From Anisodus tanguticus (Eukaryota; Streptophyta; Magnoliopsida; Solanales; Solanaceae): a stretch of DNA of 64,000 nucleotides. The notes under the pieces are model-generated. The model ran no database searches and was not told where the DNA came from. It saw only the letters and a list, made by a program, of their open reading frames with translations. Below are positions 30,791 to 44,720 of this stretch, one piece after another; within the stretch, counting starts at the first letter, position 1, and each line of letters opens with the position of its first letter. A program made the position numbers and the translations under genes. The stretch lies in assembly GCA_034509755.1 (NCBI GenBank), contig CM067551.1, positions 16,860,501 through 16,924,500 on the forward strand, given 5' to 3'.

Positions 30791-33700
30791 ATGGCGTCAA
30801 GTGCAAGTGAGGAGGCAGGAACTAGTGAAGCATTGGCGGAATGGGGGTACTGTGAGCAGGTGGAAAATGGAACTCCATTAACATCACCTCCATATTGGGA
30901 CAGTGATGACGACGATGATGGCGGTATGGTTCTTCTCTTTTTTGATCTTTTGCAACCTTTCTTTAGAATTCGTTTTGATTCTTGTAAGATGAGGGAGGAA
31001 CTTTATGCTGTTTGATTTGGTACTATTTGTTTGGTTCTCTTGAAGTATTGCTACATTGTTTCATTTGTGGGAAATGAGTTTGTCATCTATTCTGTGAATG
31101 CTGAGAGCTCAGAGGTTGTGAGAGACCTGAACTTGATTAAAGATGGACTATTTTCATCGATTGGTAGTTGACAAACACCTTTTCTGGTGATTGTGTGGTG
31201 GCAACCTGTCTTTTTAGTAACCTTTGTGGCACACATCACTTTTCGACTACTACTTCGGTCTTTGTTTACGACGGGATTCCAAGATTCAAGCTTTTCTTAC
31301 AGATTCTGGTTATCAAGCTTATCTGGCAAGAATCTGGTGTTCTAAATTTTTCTGCAACTCTTCGGCAGATTCTCTAAATTCAATAAGATTCACTAAAAAC
31401 AAGTTTTGTGAAAGCGAAAAATCCATGTAAACTTTACCATCTAATTGGGACCGATATTTTGTATTATTATTGACTTGTATGTTAATGTGGGGACACGTGT
31501 TAGATATAGAGAATCTCTTCATTTAGTGCTCCTATTTTTTTTTAAAGATAATGGCAGTATCCGGTCCATCTCTTAATTTGAAAGACAAATTATTTAGTAT
31601 TGGAATGAAATAGGTCCAAATAAAGTATAGTAGATATAGAGGATTCATATAGCTAAACCCGGTTAATTTGGGATTGAGCGTAGTTAATTGATTCAATGAT
31701 AGGTTCTTCGGCTATCAGTTTAGTGACTATTTACTTTCTCTATTTTCAAAAAAAGCGAACCCAAGTTAGTTTCTCGACTTTGAGTTTTAACGGATATGGT
31801 AAAGTGTTAAGCTATGTTGCTTGCTTGGACTCTCCAAAAGTGTTGCTGCATCCCTGTCGGTTCTCCAAAAATGTACAACTTTTGGGGATCCGACACACAC
31901 CCGACGACAATATTGAAGAGTCCAAGCAACACAGGTGTTAAGTACTACTCTTAAGAGTGTTGAAGTATAATATTATAAGTTTCAAGTTTTAAAATAAAAT
32001 ATTGTCCCACAATAGGCTAATATCATGTGTATTGTTTTGACACCTATATCAGGTTTATATTGTATTCATTAAATCATAAAGTCATTAATACATCTCTTCT
32101 ATTCTCTTATTTTCTACAGTAGAAGTAAATTGCAAAATAGCGTGTTATTTTTGCCTATTAGATATGCTTGATGTATACTTGATAGATCCCATAGGCTAAG
32201 ATATGATCCTTTCTCATGCATGCATTTGCCAAATTGGAATATGTGGAACACAGGTTCATTTTAGTAATGTGAGCCTCTAACTTGCAGAGAGACAACTACC
32301 TGTTTCTCGTATGAAGTTTCTTCCTTATACTTCACCAGTTCTCCACTTGTGCACTATTTTATGACGCCTTATATGAAGACCTTCACTTTATTTATTTTCT
32401 TAACCTTTTCTATTGTCTCTCAGGACCTAAACCGTCTGAGCTATATGGAAAATATACCTGGAAGATTGATAAGTTTTCACAAATTAACAAGAGAGAACTT
32501 CGGAGTAATGCTTTTGAGGTTGGCGGCTACAAATGGTACCATATCTTTGGGAAGAATTATTTTGTGAAATATACTTGTGCAGTTGGCTCTATAATCTCGT
32601 CTTTTAAATGCTTAGAAGGTGATACTGGATGAGCCAGATGTGTTCCCATGCAGCGTGTATTGATTTTGGAAAAACATGCATCAGCTGCTGATCTATGTTT
32701 ACGGCATTCAACTGTTAATTGACTAAAATCTATTACGTTTACATCTTTATTATGTTGGATATATCCTGCAATGGTCATAGGACCACTTAGTCTTTTCTAT
32801 CTTTCCTATTTGGTTTTCTCTTTGAAGAGGTAAAGATCTGAGAGTTGCGGAAAAGCTTTATGTGCATACCTCTTTGTCCCTTTAGGCCAAAGGGAGATGT
32901 AAGGGTTGTATTTCTGTTTAGTTTGGAAGTAGGAGTGGAGAGCTGTGTAATTCCTCCACTTCATCTTTTTCAACCTTTTGTAAATGGATAAAAACAATGA
33001 AGTAAATTCTTTTATTTCCCCTCTAGCTGTACTGACATAAATGAATGATTCATAGATGACGTGTGTTCCCCCACCCTTCTCCTTCTCTTTGTTGAAACAA
33101 AAATACTCTTAAGTGCTGGCTACCACACTCTTGTATGCAAATATAAAGTAATATGTGTAGGCTTTTCTTTCTGAGAATTAACTTTGGAGTTTGCCTGTGT
33201 TCCATTTTGCTACTATTGTAATTTTTAGTCGACATTGCCAATGGGCGGGGAAAAACAGTAGCATCTTCTGTATTGCTTGTTTCTGCTCTCATTGAATGAC
33301 AATCATCAATTTATAAAATAAGAAGTTACTAATAGAAGTTTTCTGGTCCAACTGTTGGTGGCAGGTACATTTTGATTTATCCTCAGGGATGTGATGTCTG
33401 CAATCATCTCTCTTTGTTTCTTTGTGTGGCTAATCATGATAAGCTTCTTCCAGGTATGATAATGCTGATAGTGTTTGTCACAACTTTTTTGAAAATGATG
33501 CTTTAGCTAAGCTGGTGTTTTTCCCTTCTATTGTGATAAGAACAGGTTGGGGTCATTTTGCTCAATTTACTATAGCTGTGGTTAACAAAGATCCAAAGAA
33601 ATCCAAGTATTCAGGTGAGTTTATTTGACATCACTTGTGCGATGGACTTCTTGGTTCCCTCCTATTAATATGCTGTTGCAAATTTCTGCAGATACATTGC

Positions 33701-36700
33701 ATCGCTTCTGCAAGAAAGAACATGATTGGGGCTGGAAAAAATTTATGGAGCTTTCCAAAGTTGTAGATGGATTTATTGATGTTGATACCCTCATAATCAA
33801 AGCCCAAGTCCAAGTTATCAGGTCCATCACTATTTCCTTAGTTTTGTTTTCCCATTAAGTGAATAATTTGGGATCTATTCATGATAGGAGTTTTACATCG
33901 TTTTCGCCTGTAGAATAGGTAAAGATAAATTTTGTTGTTGATGTGGTGGTCTAGTCATTTTTCTCGCTTTGATTTAACTATGTTCAAATGTTATATTGTA
34001 CTCTGTCTATCCCATTTTATGTGACAATGTTTGACTGCACACAGAGTTTAAAATTTTAGCTTTTTGTCGTGTAAGTCAAATATATGTAAAGTATCAAAAA
34101 AGAGTGGTGGGGAGAGTTCCACATGTTATTTTTTGATTTAAGTGAATGGTAGTGAAAATCCCAACAAATCATGTCATTATGGGTAAAATGAGGATAACAA
34201 CAACATACTCAGTGTAATCCCACAAGTGGGGTCTAGAGACGATAAGATGTACACAGACGTTACCTCTACCTTTGATGGATAGAGAGGTTGTTTCCGATAG
34301 ACCCTCGGCTTAAGAGGAACGTAGTCAATGCTGGAAAAATAAGATAGCAAAAAAAATCAAGAGTCAAAATAAATGGCGCAACATTATAATACCCACATAA
34401 AGATAATGATCTACGCGATACCAAATTAGTACCACTAAGAAAATGAGACGAGGAGATTGGAAGGCTAGCCCCCCACCTCTCGCACACACAACGCGACAAA
34501 CTCAAATACCTACTAACCTTCTATTCTAACCCTCGACCTCCAGATCTTCCTATCTAAAGTCACATCCTCAGTGTCGGAGCTGAGCTACATCCAGTCTAAT
34601 CACCTCCCTCAAACTTTTTTCGGCCTACCTCTCTCTCTCAACCTCCTGTGATCGCCAATCTCTCACACCCCCTCACTGGCGCATTCTTACCCCTCCTTCA
34701 CATGCCCGAACCATCTCAGTCTCGCTTCCCTCATCTTGTCCTCCACGGAGGCCACTCCAACCTTGATCCGTATATCTTCTTTCCTAATCATATCTCTCCT
34801 AGTATGACCACACATTCATCTCAACATCCGCATCCTTCATCTTCTGAACGTGAACGCTCTTGACTGACCAACACTCTGCCATATACAACAATGTTGGTCT
34901 AACCACCACTCTGTAGAACTTACCTTTCAGTCTAAGCGCCGCCTTCTTATTGCAAAGCACCCCAGAGGCGAGCCTCCATTTCATCCACCCTGTTCCAATA
35001 CAGTGGGCGACATCATTGTCAATCTTTCCATTTTCTTGAATAGACCCAAGATACTTGAAACTCTTTTTTTTTTGTATAACTTGTGTCTCAATCTTCACTT
35101 TCACATATGTCTCTTGCGTCATGTCACTAAACTTGCACTCCATGTACTCCGTCTTAGTCCTGCTCAACCTAAAACCCTTGGACTCTCTAAGGTCATTCTC
35201 CAAACTTCCATCCTATCGTTACTGCCACTACGCGTCTCGTCGATCAAAATTATGTCATCCGCAAATAACATACACCACAACACCTCCTCTTGAATATGTT
35301 GTGTCAATTAATCCATAACTAAGGCAAATAGAAACGGGCTAAGGACTGATCCCTGGTGCAACCCTATCACGATCGGAAAGTGTTCTGAATCACCTTTCAC
35401 TGCCCTAATCCGGGTCTTGGCACCCTCATACATGTCCTTGATTGCCCTAATGTAGGCCACATGCACACCTTTAGACTCCAAGCATCTCCAAAGGATCTCC
35501 CAGGACTTTATCATATGCCTTCTCCAGGTCAATAAACACTACGTGTAAGTTTCTCTTCTTGTCTCTATACTACTCCACCAATCTCCTAACAAGATGAATA
35601 GCTTCTGTAGTCGATCGGCCCGGCATGAATTCGAACTGGTTTTCAAATATCGACACATCTCTTCTCATCCTCAACTGACCACCCTCTCCTAGACTTTCAT
35701 AGTGTGGCTTAGCAACTTAATACCCCTGTAGTTATTACAACTCTGAATATCGCCCTTGTTCTTGTACAATGGGACCATTGTACTCCACCTCCACTCCTCT
35801 GGCATCCTAGCCATCCGAAATATGACATTAAACAACCTAGCCGTTCCTAGAATGTTAAAATTAAATAATTACAAAGAAGAGAAAGGTATCATCTTTTGGG
35901 ACATATTAAAAGGAAAGCCTTTCACATAAATTGGGACAATGGGAGTAACTTGTGTCTTAACTTAGAGCTTTAACGGAGGCAGCTAAAAGTTTTGCCTTTT
36001 CTCCCACTTCTTTTTGGTTTATGCGATGTGCTGCCTGATGTATTCCGGGATAAGGATGTGTAAGAGCTAGTTATGTCAATTGTATTTGTTAAAAGTGGCT
36101 TTTACTTATGAAAGGAAGTATCAAATGGAATGATGTCAAGTCTACTTAAACAGGCATATGTCATGTCATTTGACTTGACATTGTTGTTGACATGAAATTT
36201 CTACAGAAGTGTTCGGTACAACACTATTTTTTTGATAACCTAGTGTTCAGCACAACGCTATTGATACAGGTTCTTGATATTTCTAATTTTTATAGCCTCG
36301 GTATTCAAAGGCATGCACTTTTTTGTCGTTAAAATGCTGTTAATGATATTCAACTTCATAGATTTTTCTTATAATTTTACGTTGTCTACCATACGAAGAA
36401 TGAGACATGGAATAGGTCAGAAATGGTGTCTTAAAAACAATTCGAGGAGTTTGATGGTCCCGTCACACAATGACTGAAAAGTTGGGAGGATGAATGGTTT
36501 GTGGAACCTTTGTTGATGTATATCTAATGCGTGTCATCTTAGACATTGTTTTCAACACGGACAGGATGACTTTTTAGAAGTACCCTTGCTGTCTAGTTTT
36601 AAGTATAAACCAAATAGTAACTCAGACCAATGCAGAACAAGGAGATAATATCTTTAGTTTGGAAGGCTCTATTTATTTTAATTTCCCAGTTAATGTTTCT

Positions 36701-39700
36701 AATCAGTTTATGGACGTCCAGTCCTCTTATCTATATTCTTCTCAAAATTCCATTTTGTATAAAAATTTGCTGTCTTCTTAGTATTCACTCTTGAGCTCAT
36801 AAGCTGCCCTATTCATGTTCTAGTGGATCTCAAACAGTGATTATCAAATTCTACGGAGATCTTTGTGATGCTAACCATTGTGACCAATGTTTGTTATTTG
36901 TAGGGAGAGGGCAGAGCGTCCCTTCCATTGCCTTGACTGTCAATATCGGAGAGAGCTTGTTAGGGTGTATTTAACGAATGTTGAGCAAATTTGCCGCCAT
37001 TTTGTGGAAGAGCGACGAGGAAAGCTTGGGAAATTAATAGAGGATAAAGCTAGATGGTCGAGGTAGGATGTGAATTTTCTCAACCATTTGCCATGTTCTG
37101 GAGAGTATTTGTGTGACAGTCCTCTAGCTTCTAGTTCTATGTTTTTGCCTTGTTGTATTTAGTATGTTACTGGTGGCGACTGACTCATACTCATATTTAG
37201 ATATATGTTGAATAAGGTTTTTGTTCCCCTTGTCTTCTGTCAGGCACTGCATAATGTTATTTATGTTCTGAATTGTGTAATTCTTAACTCTCCGCGGAAA
37301 ACTTACTGACTGCTTATTTATCATGGATCAGTTTCTGTGCTTTTTGGATAGGAATAGATCAGAATTCTAGACGCAGCATGTCCAGGGAGAAATCGGATCG
37401 GATTTTGAAAATGGTGGTCAAGAACTTCTTCATAGAAAAAGAGGTTACATCTACTCTTGTGATGGACTCGTTGTACAGTGGGCTTAAAGCTCTGGTAGGC
37501 CAGACTAAGGGACAGACAGGTAAAGGGAAATATTTAGATGCAGAGGAACAAACAGTTCCTATTGTTTCCATGGAGAAAGACATGTTTGTCTTAGTGGATG
37601 ACGTCTTGCTTTTGCTTGAGAGGGCTGTTTTGGAGCCATTGCCTCCAAAGGATGAGAAAGGTCCTCAGAATCGTACGAAGGTGAGTTACATAATTGCATT
37701 CATGTAACTCGATGCGAATATGTCCAACAATATAGCCCTTACAAACAATGTCTAACAACTATAGTGTTAATTGCGTCACTTACTGTTAGGTTCCTTTTGG
37801 CATGTAAAGATCAAATAAGTGAGAACGTCATTGCCTTTCTAATCAGTGAAGGTCAACATTTAGACTTCTGACTTCCTAGGTTTTACTTCATTGCTAGTTA
37901 GATGATTCTATTTATCATGTTTCATGTTGGATTTAGATTTCTTGTTATAGGCTTATAGCGGTTCTTAGATTATGAATGATCTATAAGTTTAGTTTGTAAA
38001 GTAGATATACCGTGTTGTTTCATGTAATGATGTTAGTATGCTTAAGTATCTTTTTTTAGTTGAATACGAACATTTAGTTTGATTGCTCATCCCGTTTGGA
38101 TGCATATTAAAGTGATTCCTATGATGGGCTACTGGATGTTAGAAGAAATGCGCTTGATCTTTTGACTAGTTGTAACTTGTATATAAATACTATCAACTGC
38201 TTATATAACAAAGATGATATTCTGATTGAACTATGAATGATATCCTACTGTATTGTTTTCCATTGTCAAGGAATTTCATATTTCAGAACAGAAGTCTATG
38301 GGCTAAGATAAGTGAAAGAACTGCATTAGATGCTTCATAGTTAGTAGCATATCCACAAAGCGTCTGTTTTTCTTTGTGGTAATGTAGTCAGAATTTTGAT
38401 GTTTGAAGGTGTCATCTTCTCTCCCCCTTTTCACCAAAATTAGAAAAAAAGAGAAAACAGAAAGAGGAAAAGAAACAGATATATAAACATACATTTTTTC
38501 TTGTTCTCCATACATGTATCATGGCTTGAAAGCATTCTGGCGAGCTTTTATTGAACTTTCCTTCTCAAGCCTATACCCTTGCAAGCAAGGATACAGAACT
38601 TGAGCAGGATAGCACTCCACGCATACGCGGTATAGTCATTTACTTATCTTACCATTACTTTTTCATTTCAGGATGGCACTTCTGGAGAGGACACAAACAG
38701 GGATTCCATTCAGCGTGATGAGAGGCGCTTAACTGAACTAGGTCGGCGAACTATTGAAATATTTGTCCTCGCAGAGATTTTCAGGTAAAACGTTTTTAAT
38801 CAGCTATTTACCTTTTCTGTTGTCATATAACTGCAAGTCAATCCAAAAATTGGTGTCCAGATCTTTATGTGATCTGCAAGAAAAGGGTAGTGCTCATGTG
38901 ATCCAACTCAGATTGCATTGAATCTGACTATGCATATATATCTTTTACATTAATGAGCTTGATCTTAGTATCATAAATAATAGATTGTTGTGATGGATTA
39001 TTAGTTTTCCCACCAGCAGAGGTTAACACCACTTGCATTCTTAACTGAATTTTCTGCATCAGTGAGGTGATAATGTTATTTGTTTCTTCTCGATACAAGT
39101 TATGAGTTCTTCTGCTTCCTTTAGCTAGTGGTAAATTTTTATAGACTACAGCTTTTGATAGTTAACAATCACTTGATTGTTTACATTCTGCAGTAAAATA
39201 GAGGTTGCATATCAGGAAGCTGTTGCATTAAAGAGGCAAGAGGAACTCATCCGTGAAGAGGCTGTTTGGTTGGCTGAAGCTGAGCAGAAAGCTAAACGAG
39301 CATCTGAGAAGGAAAAGAAGTCAAAGAAAAAGCAGGTATTGATTTGCATCGAGTTTAATTACAAAAATTGCATGAATAATCAGATTTATTATTTATACAA
39401 CAATTTAGGAAAAACAAGTGCTTTTGGGGAGTAGCAGAAGCTGTTTTTCAGAACCTAAGAAAATAACTTTTCCCCAGAAGTACTTTCAAGAAAATACACT
39501 TGTAAGCTCGTTTTAAAAGCTTGGCCAAACACTAATTGCTACTCAAAAGTGCTTTTCAAATTGAATAGCCAAACACAAATTACTTCTCACCAAAAATACT
39601 TTTCAGTATAAGCTGATTTTAGAAGCTTAGACAAACATGTTATTATTGAAAAGAGAGCGAGACCAACTTACTCAAGAGAGAGAAAAGTTCTCCCCCCACA

Positions 39701-42700
39701 ACCCACAAATCACTTAAAAGCCGGAAGTAATAATTTCCAGTGGATTTATTTGCAGGAGGTTTAGTATACAAAACTAAGTCTTATATCTTTAATTTGCATT
39801 AGTGACCTGTTACAAATGGCTAAAATCTTTATTTTGAGTTCAGCATGCACTGAAATCACTCTGTCCAACTTAGTAGGACAAGAATTGTTAATTATATCTT
39901 CTACTTGCACAGTGGAGCACACGAACCCCTTGTTGTCCTTGAGGATAAGAAAATTGATCCATTACTTATCCAGAAAAGGACAAGCAAGATGCTTCGATTG
40001 GAAATTCTTTTAAGTGTTTATGGAAATGTTGGACTAAGGAGCTCTTCATGTATTATCCTGGGTATTTATCTTTGGTGCAAATTTATTATTTTTAATTTTG
40101 ATTTTTGGCAAGATGATTTGTAGGCTCTGGGGCTATATAATGTAATTGCTCACATTATCCTCTTGTTTCTTAGCCTTTTGTTTTCTTGAGAAATTTCATT
40201 ATGGAGCTTGGCCAATCAAAAACTGGTTATGCAGAAAAGTGATTATCTGCCAGAAAATACTGAAATGCATGCTACATATAAGCAAGCTTAATGTTGAAAA
40301 TCACTTCATTTTCATTTAATTTCCCAAGAAGAATTCAACTTTTAGGATAGTTACATGTTATTGCGTTTAGTTGCTTACTTTGTACTTCAGTCTAAACAGA
40401 AACGGAATATCCGGAAAGCAAAGGATGAGGAGAGGGAAAAACCTGATATTATGGAGCAAGATAAGACTGAAGTAGATGGTCCCGTTGGTGAAGGAAATGA
40501 GTACATGACCGAGGTGCCAGGACAAGTACTTGGTAAACCAGATGTACTGGAAGAGATTTCTGATATTTCTGATTCTATAGACTCTGTATTTCATCCTGAT
40601 TCAGAAGACAGAGATGCAAGTCCTGTCAACTGGGATACTGACACCTCAGAAGTGCATCGATCCGTGGAAACTGGTTGCAGCGGGTTAATTGGTCTTTCAG
40701 CTTCACAGAATGGGATAGCGGGAAGGAGAAGTCCTTCCATAATGGATGATAGTTCATCAACGTGTTCCACAGACTCAATTGCTTCAGTAGTTATTAATGG
40801 AACCCACAGAGGTTTTTCTTTGTGCCAGAAAAACCAGAAATTACCTAGCAGGTAACCTTTCTGCTTCCATCTAAATATCTTTTAAAATGTCTGTGTTAGT
40901 TTTAATTCCCAGTGCTTCAACCTTTTAGAAGGAGGAATGAACGAAGCAGATCAACTTGTAAGGCAGCTGATTGGGCTAGTGAAACACTTGGTCAGACATC
41001 GGATGTTGTTTCAGATGAAGGGCAGCTAAGTGATACATCTGTAAGCTGTGGGGCAACAGGAACTGAGTTTCAGGCTACTGCACTTTTTTCATGCGAGCAG
41101 CAAGCTACTAACAAGGTTCTTATCTTCTCCCTGTAATCATTCTTTGTTTGACCCTCCAAACGGAGTGGATATCATCCTAAATGTGTGGTTGCTGAACACT
41201 CAGCAGCTTGAAGCAGTTAAATCATGTGTTTCTCTTAGTTCTAAACTCCCCTTTTTGATATTTTCCTCTAGTTTTTTAACTGTCCCTCTCCTTTGCATAT
41301 CGCTATGATATTTTCCTCTAGGTTTTTAAATTCTGTCTCTCCTTTGCACTTTGCTGTGAAAATTTTGTAGATACCCATCTCCTTCCACTAACGTTTCTTT
41401 ATAGAACTACCAACGAAGAAATGGAACAAAAGAACATGTGGAAACTATCTTGTCCTTAAGGATGTTCTTCTGGAATATTATTTATGTAGAAAAATGTATT
41501 TCTGGAATGTTGGTTAATTGCATAGGCTTTCATATGTTACTTGTTAATTTTATTCATCCCTTTGTTTATGCATATGGTGAGATGCCGGCCTTTCCAATTG
41601 ATTACTTCAGAGGGTGATTACTCTGTAGATGCTTGATTATGTGCATGTTGTCTTATATTGAGTTACAATTATCATGCAACATCATTTTCTTGCTGTATGC
41701 AGAAAGTAGCAGTTCTGCAGCAGAGAAAGCTAATTGATGATAAAGAGAGATCTTCCATGTTGAAGCCAAGTGTCCAGTCTCTTTCTAGAAGCCCTCAAAA
41801 AAGTACATTGACTGCTGTTCAGTCAAAGGCAAATTTGAAAATCTCGGTCACTAGTGATCCTATCTCGGTCAAAAGTTCATCTTCAGATAGTCCTAAACTG
41901 ACTGATAAATCAGCTCCGGAGGTTATCTCAGCTGAAACTTCTGTGATGTTGAAGGCTGATCCTCATAAAACCTTAGTGCTAAAAGCCTTGAAGAAGCCCT
42001 TGCCACGGCCTTCTCCAATTACAGCTGAAAAGTCCCTGTCTAAACAAGTTACTACTTCTACCACAGCTGAAAGGCCCATCTCTAGACAAGTGCCTGCCCA
42101 GTCGAGACCCTTGAGTGCTTCTTTTGTTCCTGGACCTAAGCCTGCTGCCCCTGTTGTTTCCATGGTTCAGGCAACACAATTACTGCCTCGTTCAGTTAGT
42201 GCAGCTGGTCGATTGGGTCCTGATCCTTCACCAGCAACAAACAGTTATGTTCCTCAGTCTTACAGAAATGTAATTATGGGCGGTCCTGTTTCTGGAAGTC
42301 CTGCTGGTTTTAGTCAGCCTCATTCTCCAAGATTAGCTGTTAACTCGCCACATTCATACTCTCAAGCACCGTCACCGACTTCTGGCCTAATGTTGTCGCC
42401 ACAACGCTCGGAAAGAATAGAACATAGTTCAGCTGGACCAAGCTTTTGTTATGGTATGGTGAATCAGGATACCTCGTGGAATGGACAGAAATGGGAGGGT
42501 ATTGCAAGTTATAGTAGGTCAGTATCACAACATCCTTTTATCTTAAATGACATCCAGGAATTTGATATGTTAAAGCATGTAAACAGCAGGACCTATGATA
42601 ATATTCCGTCTGAGCTTCCAGTCTGCACTTCTGCTTGCCAGTCCCAGAGTGTATTGGCAGATGAATTTCCACACCTTGATATAATCAATGACTTGCTGGA

Positions 42701-43133
42701 CGATGAGCATGGAATTGGAAGGGCTTCCAAACCAAACTCAGGCTGGCAAAGTTTTAGCAATGGGCCACACCATCTGAATCGGCAGTTCAGTTTTCCGGGT
42801 GATATTAGCATGTCAACTGATCTCGGTCCCTCAACACGCTCTTGTAGGTTTCAGCGAACAAGAAGTTATCACGACGAGTTACATCATAACTATTCTGGAG
42901 GCCTTTATGATAGTATTACGAATATGATTCCACAGCCTAATCCACAATTTGTAAATGGGCAGATTGATCAGTTAGTTCGTGACCAGTGGCAATTGATGGG
43001 TTCTGATCCATCTTTTCTTGGAATGAGAAATGCTCATACTGATACGAGTCACCTGTATCACATCCCTGATTATTCAAACATGGCGTGTGGTGTAAACGGG
43101 TATAGAATATTTAGGCCTTCAAACGGGCTTTGA
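30791..43133 (+). CDS. MATH/TRAF-domain protein, TRAF1A/1B (MUSE13/14) type, complete
   Basis: The model has twelve coding exons: 30791-30923, 32424-32535, 33365-33453, 33546-33614, 33692-33821, 36904-37062, 37332-37680, 38672-38784, 39194-39335, 40391-40851, 40929-41115, 41703-43133. All have GT-AG borders and compatible phases; the sum is 3375 nt (1124 residues). After an acidic start (VENGTPLTSPPYWDSDDDDD) come the MATH domain (about residues 50-180, KYTWKIDKFSQINKRELRS, HDWGWKKF), then FHCLDCQYRRELVRVYLTN, a basic coiled coil (exon 9, RQEELIREEAVWLAEAEQKAK), a long Ser/Pro-rich region and the conserved DEFPHLDIINDLL (about residue 967). The Arabidopsis homologues act as adaptors in turnover of NLR immune receptors and in autophagy regulation. 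Intron 5 (3.1 kb) holds a LINE and has a weak donor GTCCAT. Confidence 0.93.
31815..31932. repeat. Foldback MITE in TRAF intron 1
   Basis: GTTGCTTGGACTCTCC near the left end and GAAGAGTCCAAGCAAC near the right end are inverted repeats. The centre has a second inverted pair around CTCCAAAA and TTTTGGGG. This is a repeat frequently seen in nightshade DNA; its class is uncertain. Confidence 0.55.
34001..35945. mobile_element. Stowaway-type MITE in TRAF intron 5, split by a LINE
   Basis: The left end CTCTGTCTATCCCATTTTAT (34001) and the right end, ending ATTGTCCCA-complement and GGGAG (35945), are inverted repeats. TA flanks both ends (33999-34000, 35946-35947). About 1.65 kb of LINE sequence lies inside. 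Confidence 0.75.
34190..35850 (-). mobile_element. RTE-type LINE, 5'-truncated, in TRAF intron 5
   Basis: Minus-strand readings show non-LTR reverse transcriptase: 35532-35308 (GLHQGSVLSPFLFALVMD) and 35203-34799 (SFKYLGSIQENGKIDNDV, GTGWMKWRLASGVLCNKK, RPTLLYMAECWSVK). The 3' end on the minus strand is the CTATCGGAAACAACCTC block and a TTGTTGTT tail at 34190. Frame breaks and 5' truncation make it dead. It is antisense to the host gene. Confidence 0.8.
39390..39650. repeat. MITE-like repeat in TRAF intron 9
   Basis: It contains alternating AAAAGTGCTTTT and CTTGGCCAAACAC/TTAGACAAACATG phrases with inverted relationships, typical of small dispersed DNA elements in nightshades. Boundaries and class are not resolved. 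Confidence 0.4.
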
Positions 43134-44130
43134 AAGCGGGCTATCTAAGGTGAAGCTTAGCTCGGAAATATTTGGGCTGTCCTCTGCCGTAACCTGTCTT
43201 TAGGTTTGAGCCTTTGATCTTTTGGTTTGGAAGCGAGGTCGTAGCCTTTTGTAAAGAGTGATTCTACCCTCATATTTTTTATCTTTGGAAAATATGGCTT
43301 TGCTATATCCTCATATTGGCTATTTGATGCTCAAAAGTTGGTGTTTGCTCATGCCTGATGTCCAATATATAGTTTTATGATTTGCAGTTTTACGATGTCA
43401 TCAGTGTTTTCCATATAATAATAGATAGGAACATAGGAAATGGGAATGCTACTATATACTGTAATTGTTAGGATTGGAGCAGGTTCTACTGTCCTTTAAG
43501 GTAATCGGTGAGACTGTCAGAGGGCTTTGGAAGTGGATGCTTTATTCTTTTTCACAGACATAGTTACGAACCAACTAAATTCTTCCAGAGATAAATAGTA
43601 AATTCTTCGATCAAGATAAGGAGTTCCATTTATCCAGTGGTCAAAAACGACAGACTATAAATAGATGTGAAGATTGAAGCACTTTCTACTGCCCCAGAAA
43701 GTAATGGGTGAGACTTGCCGCCCCACAGGGCATTGGAGTAAACTCTGGAGCCGCTACGAAATAATTTTCCCTAGGAGGTATAAACAGTGTGTTCAAGTGC
43801 ACGTTGTTTTTGAAGGGATTACAATAAATTGAATGGATTAGAAATGGTAAATGACTTGGTTAGCTAAATTGGTTTAAGATGGTCAAATATGTTGAATTAT
43901 TAGTGACAAATGAGAAGCATAAGTACTGCGGTAGGGTAATTCGTTTAAGGTAGATAATTGAGTGGTGTCTGGCCATATTTTCATAGAATTGACGTCTTAC
44001 ATCTTGAAGTGCAACAACTCAGACGGCTAGTGATTGAACTCGAAAGGAGGTTGGACGATAATACCTGAATCGTTACAAAAAGTGTAATGTTTTTTTCCTT
44101 CATTTTACTCCTATTCCGAGCCTCTTACCT
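43134..44130. other. 3' flank of the TRAF gene with an imperfect direct repeat
   Basis: It includes the probable 3' UTR (to about 43400). Two similar blocks, about 43474-43545 and 43672-43748, share TTCTACTG, GTAAT and GGTGAGACT elements in the same order. No further gene was recognised. Confidence 0.45.
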
Positions 44131-44134
44131 TACA

Positions 44135-44280
44135 ACAACAACACACACATACCCAACATACCCAGTGTAATCTCATAAGTGGGGTCTGGGGAGGGTAAGA
44201 TGTACGCAGACCTTACCTCTATGTACTTTACAAAATAGAATAGTTGTTTCCGATAGATCCTCGGCTCAAAAGAAAGAGGT
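44135..44280 (-). repeat. RTE/SINE tail fragment
   Basis: It carries ACAACAACA, CAGTGTAATCTCATAAGTGG, GACCTTACCTC and GTTGTTTCCGATAGA blocks, which are the inverted 3' tail sequence found at the end of the LINE at 34190. Confidence 0.65.
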
Positions 44281-44619
44281 TGTTTCCGAGCCTCCCTTAC
44301 CTTCTCCAAAATAATTAGGAAACAGATGGCTCATTCATTCTGCATATTGATACTCGGAATAACTCAGCACTGATTCATTCACTTCTGAAAGTCAATGAAC
44401 AACGTCCAACAGAAACGTATTCACAAAGGTAAAGGGGGGAAACCATTAGCACCTAATTACCACGAAACTTCCCTCACAGGAATTGCCTTTAGTCTGCAGC
44501 CTAATGCTTCCACGAAGCTAGTAGGAAGATACAATCTGAAAAGTTTCTTCCCCAAATTTTAACATCATCAACTACATAATTCCCACTTAGGTTTACCTCG
44601 TTAGTACATTATATGAAAT
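44281..44619. other. Intergenic stretch, nothing recognised
   Basis: No ORF or repeat was recognised beyond a short duplication of the GTTGTTTCCGA phrase near its start. Confidence 0.4.
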
Positions 44620-44720
44620 AACAACAGCATATTCAGTGGGGACTGGGGAGGGTAGGATGTTACCCCTGACTTTGTAGGACAGAAATGTTGTTTCCGAAAG
44701 ACCATCGGCTCAAAGAAAGA
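44620..44720 (-). repeat. RTE/SINE tail fragment, degenerate
   Basis: A shorter version of the same tail (AACAACAGCATATTCAGTG, GGGGAGGGTAGGATG, GTTGTTTCCGA). Confidence 0.55.
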
